9,399 bases of DNA from DASWRT01 sp036403035 (GTDB taxonomy: Bacteria > Pseudomonadota > Alphaproteobacteria > ATCC43930 > CGMCC-115725). Numbering within the stretch: the first letter of the stretch is position 1; every line of letters starts with the position of its first letter. Below the pieces are notes generated by a model. It did no database searches, had not been told where the DNA came from, and saw only the letters and a program-made list of their open reading frames with translations. Shown here in pieces: positions 7,462 through 9,399 of this stretch. The DNA lies in contig DASWRT010000125.1 of the NCBI GenBank assembly GCA_036403035.1, positions 1 through 9,399 on the forward strand, given 5' to 3'. The position numbers and the translations under genes are program-made.

Positions 7462-7495
7462 TTCAACGCGCGGGAGCGCGGCACCGCGCGTTGAA
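7462..7495 (-). promoter_or_regulatory. Perfect 11-bp inverted repeat in the leader of the secreted-protein gene
   Basis: Arms TTCAACGCGCG (7462-7472) and CGCGCGTTGAA (7485-7495) are perfectly complementary and enclose a 12-base loop. The structure ends three bases upstream of the GGAG ribosome site (7455-7458) and 13 bases upstream of the ATG at 7448. There is no T-tract after it, so it is not a standard terminator. It could be an RNA hairpin affecting translation or stability, or a DNA operator; the sequence alone does not decide. Confidence 0.6.
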
Positions 7496-7638
7496 CGTCC
7501 GAAACGGCGATTTGCTCCGGCGAGGCCGGAATTTCCTACCTACCCGGCGGCCGGTGGAACGGCGAGCGTCATCCGAACCTCATCGCAGCGGGCCGCCGCC
7601 GTCGCCGGCAATGGAGACGGCGCGGCGTTGCGACATGA

Positions 7639-7812
7639 CTAGGTCTGGTAATCCTCCTCGCCCGGCGTCGGTACATCCGAAACGGTTGTCCGGCGGAGCG
7701 CCGCCTCCAGGATCGCCCGATGCTCCTCGTCGACGGCCCGCCCGTTCGCCGCGGCGCGCCGTTCCAGCAACGCGGCAATCTCGTCGTCGACCGCAACGGT
7801 CAGTTCACGCAT
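7639..7812 (-). CDS. Short FitA/VapB-like ribbon-helix-helix antitoxin, apparently without toxin
   Basis: 57 residues. The N-terminal 40 residues read as a ribbon-helix-helix antitoxin: a beta-strand RELTVAVDD, helix EIAALLERRAAANG, turn GRAVDEE and second helix HRAILEAALR. This pattern matches the FitA/VapB family that binds operator DNA as a dimer and neutralises a PIN-domain nuclease. The tail (TTVSDVPTPGEEDYQT) is acidic and short; family members are often nearer 75-85 residues, so the toxin-binding part may be reduced. GGGAGG at 7818-7823, five bases before the ATG, is an excellent ribosome site. No PIN toxin follows: the 190 bases downstream contain only short frames and no MxxLDTN-type start. 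It follows the MFS gene by 89 bases on the same strand. It may act as a small DNA-binding regulator or the remnant of a toxin-antitoxin pair. Family assignment is by pattern recognition only. Confidence 0.78.
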   Translation of the reverse strand: MRELTVAVDDEIAALLERRAAANGRAVDEEHRAILEAALRRTTVSDVPTPGEEDYQT

Positions 7813-7817
7813 TCATT

Positions 7818-7823
7818 CCTCCC
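7818..7823 (-). promoter_or_regulatory. Strong Shine-Dalgarno of the antitoxin gene
   Basis: GGGAGG on the minus strand, five bases before the ATG at 7812. It is the best ribosome site in the window and supports translation of this very short gene. A second copy of CGGGAGGAA occurs about 30 bases further upstream inside the hairpin at 7834-7853 and its flank. Confidence 0.7.
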
Positions 7824-7833
7824 GCCCTCGCTC

Positions 7834-7853
7834 GGAAGCCGGCACTGGCTTCC
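7834..7853 (-). other. Hairpin between the MFS transporter and antitoxin genes
   Basis: GGAAGCC and GGCTTCC form a perfect 7-bp stem with a 6-base loop. It lies 48 bases after the MFS stop codon. No T-tract follows on the minus strand, so termination is doubtful; it may be an mRNA-processing or stability structure, or a chance stem in GC-rich DNA. Confidence 0.4.
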
Positions 7854-7901
7854 TCCCGAACGTCAAACGCACGAGCGCGGTTTCGATCCCGGCAGAGCGG
7901 T

Positions 7902-9158
7902 TCACGCCGGGCGGCTGACGACCCGCACCTGGAGCGCGCGTCCGGCGGCGAGGCCGAAGAGTGCGGCCGTGCCGCAGACGGCGACGAACAGCCACCCGAT
8001 CGCGCCCCAGCCCCCCGTCCAGTCGTGCAGCAGGCCGACGGCGAGCGGCCCGGTCGAGGCAAGCGTGTAGCCGACGCTCTGCGACATGCCGGACAGCTGC
8101 GCGGCCACATGCGCGTCGGTGGAGCGCAGCACGATCAGCATCAGCGCAATCGCGAAAGCGCCGCCCTGGCCGAGTCCCAGAACGACCACCCATAACCACA
8201 GCATGCCGAGCGGCGCATAAAGGCATCCCAGCAGGCCTGCCAGGGTAAGCCCCATCATCGCCGCGGCCCACGCGCTCTGGTTGCGGCGGCGGGCCGCGAG
8301 GATCGGCGCGGTCAGTCCGGCGACCGCCTGGACCAGCACCGAGCCCGACACGAGGAAGCCGGCCAGCACGGGATCGACGCCGCGGTCGCGCAGAATGGGC
8401 GCCAGCCACCCGAACACGATATAGGCGAGCGACGACTGGAGCCCCATGTAGAATGTCACCTGCCAAGCCAGCGGATCACGCCACAAGCCACCGATTTTGG
8501 TGATCGCGCGCACGGTCCGGCCCGTACGCCGCGGCAGCAGCGATATCCAGGCAGCCGCCGCGATGGCGGCCGGCACGGCCCAGAACGCCAACGCCGCGAG
8601 GGGGCCGGCGCCCAGCGCATGCTGGAGCGGCACCGTCGCCGCCGCCGCGCCTGCCGCTCCCGTGCAGAGAGCCATGGTGTAGACACCGGTCATCAGGCTC
8701 GCCGACTCGGGAAAGTCCCGCTTCACCAGGCCGGGCAGCAGCACGCCGATGATGCCGATGGCAGCGCCCGCGATGACCGTGCCCGCGAGCAGGCCGGGAA
8801 AGGACGGCACGCCGCGCAGGACGATCCCGGCCGCCAGCATCAGCAGCATGCCGAAGATCGTGCGCTCCGTGCCGAAGCGGCGGGCGATCCGCGGCGCGGG
8901 AAAGCCGAAAAGGCCCAGGCACAGCACCGGCACAGCGACGAGAATGCTCGCCGCGCCCGCCGAGATCCCGGTCACCCGCATCACCTCCGGCAGCACCGGC
9001 CCCAAGCTGGAGAGCGCCGGACGGAGGTTGAGCGCAACCAGCGTCAGGACGACGGCCACCGACAATGGCCGGCGCAGCTTTGCCGGCGGCGCGCCGCCGT
9101 CCGCCGCTTCGCGGCCGTTCGAGGAATCGTCGGCGAGGGCCGGCCTGTGTTTGTCCAT
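7902..9158 (-). CDS. MFS transporter of the CynX/NimT family
   Basis: 418 residues with about twelve hydrophobic segments. The first helix carries ALNLRPALSSLGPVLPEV (42-59), a hallmark of the CynX/NimT branch of the major facilitator superfamily (cyanate and 2-nitroimidazole transporters). A GLGQGGAFAIALMLIVLRS helix (328-346) and the AAQLSGMSQSVGYTLASTGP segment (352-371) also match that branch. A basic cytoplasmic loop (209-226) separates the two six-helix halves. The real substrate is unknown; many members are annotated only by similarity and no cyanase gene is present. The frame extends to an ATG at 9269, but that start lies inside the tRNA terminator hairpin and adds 37 residues with no membrane character, so Met at 9158 is preferred. 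It lacks a Shine-Dalgarno; the leader has CCTCCTCC instead. A promoter probably lies between 9160 and 9248 but none is recognisable. Confidence 0.88.
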   Translation of the reverse strand: MDKHRPALADDSSNGREAADGGAPPAKLRRPLSVAVVLTLVALNLRPALSSLGPVLPEVMRVTGISAGAASILVAVPVLCLGLFGFPAPRIARRFGTERTIFGMLLMLAAGIVLRGVPSFPGLLAGTVIAGAAIGIIGVLLPGLVKRDFPESASLMTGVYTMALCTGAAGAAAATVPLQHALGAGPLAALAFWAVPAAIAAAAWISLLPRRTGRTVRAITKIGGLWRDPLAWQVTFYMGLQSSLAYIVFGWLAPILRDRGVDPVLAGFLVSGSVLVQAVAGLTAPILAARRRNQSAWAAAMMGLTLAGLLGCLYAPLGMLWLWVVVLGLGQGGAFAIALMLIVLRSTDAHVAAQLSGMSQSVGYTLASTGPLAVGLLHDWTGGWGAIGWLFVAVCGTAALFGLAAGRALQVRVVSRPA

Positions 9159-9248
9159 GGGAGCGGAGGAGGAACAATCGATCGCCGGGAAGGCCGGCCA
9201 AGCCGATCGGGAACGGACAGGGCACGGAACGCCACCCCGTCGCTCCCC

Positions 9249-9277
9249 AAAAACAAACCAGCCGCCCATTGGGCGGC
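9249..9277 (-). terminator. Rho-independent terminator of tRNA-Thr
   Basis: On the minus strand GCCGCCC (9271-9277) and GGGCGGC (9261-9267) form a perfect 7-bp stem with loop AAT, extendable by an A-T closing pair, followed by TGGTTTGTTTTT (9249-9260). It begins 17 bases after the CCA end of the tRNA. Its position argues against translation of the MFS gene starting at 9269. Confidence 0.85.
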
Positions 9278-9294
9278 CAAGCTTTGGCTCCCGC

Positions 9295-9369
<75 letters not shown>

Positions 9370-9399
9370 GCTCCCGCGAGGTGGCGGACCATATCCATC

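Noticed and set aside
7583..7637. Tiny minus-strand frame right after the antitoxin as a toxin
   Set aside because: It encodes only about 18 residues (MSQRRAVSIAG...) with no PIN-domain feature.
7491..8195. 234-residue plus-strand frame across the antitoxin and MFS 3' end
   Set aside because: Arg/Pro/Ser-rich without domains, and it overlaps the better-supported antitoxin and transporter on the other strand.

Overview
The window looks like chromosomal DNA of a high-GC Gram-negative bacterium, most likely an alphaproteobacterium and possibly a sphingomonad. That placement rests on overall composition, the style of the hybrid histidine kinases with HDFNN H-boxes, the Cys-containing lipoprotein signal, and a threonine tRNA with an encoded CCA end. 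It is an impression from reading, not a phylogenetic result. No transposase, integrase, CRISPR array or rRNA was seen.

Layout from left to right. Bases 1-1059 (minus strand) hold the N-terminal part of a probable exported protein made almost entirely of alternating glycine and small residues; it runs off the left edge. A 278-base divergent spacer with a near-perfect palindrome and a possible promoter separates it from a membrane-bound hybrid histidine kinase (1338-3266, plus). A tiny lipoprotein (3275-3484, minus) converges on that kinase, and a divergent EamA/DMT-type exporter follows (3701-4693, plus). The exporter overlaps tail to tail with a second hybrid histidine kinase (4602-6953, minus) that has a periplasmic Cache-like sensor. 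Further minus-strand genes are a small secreted protein with a strong inverted repeat in its leader (7101-7448), a short ribbon-helix-helix antitoxin without a toxin (7639-7812), a CynX/NimT-type MFS transporter (7902-9158) and tRNA-Thr(CGT) with a good Rho-independent terminator (9249-9369).

The two kinases share the same core (HisKA, HATPase_c, C-terminal receiver) with closely similar H-, N- and G-box text but unrelated sensor halves, so they look like paralogues whose sensors diverged. Neither has a DNA-binding partner in the window, so outputs are unknown. The transporters may export metabolites or toxic compounds, but substrates cannot be read from sequence. The least ordinary items are the glycine-X protein, the orphan antitoxin, the leader hairpin at 7462-7495 and the convergent overlap at 4602-4693. 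I found no clear multi-gene new system.
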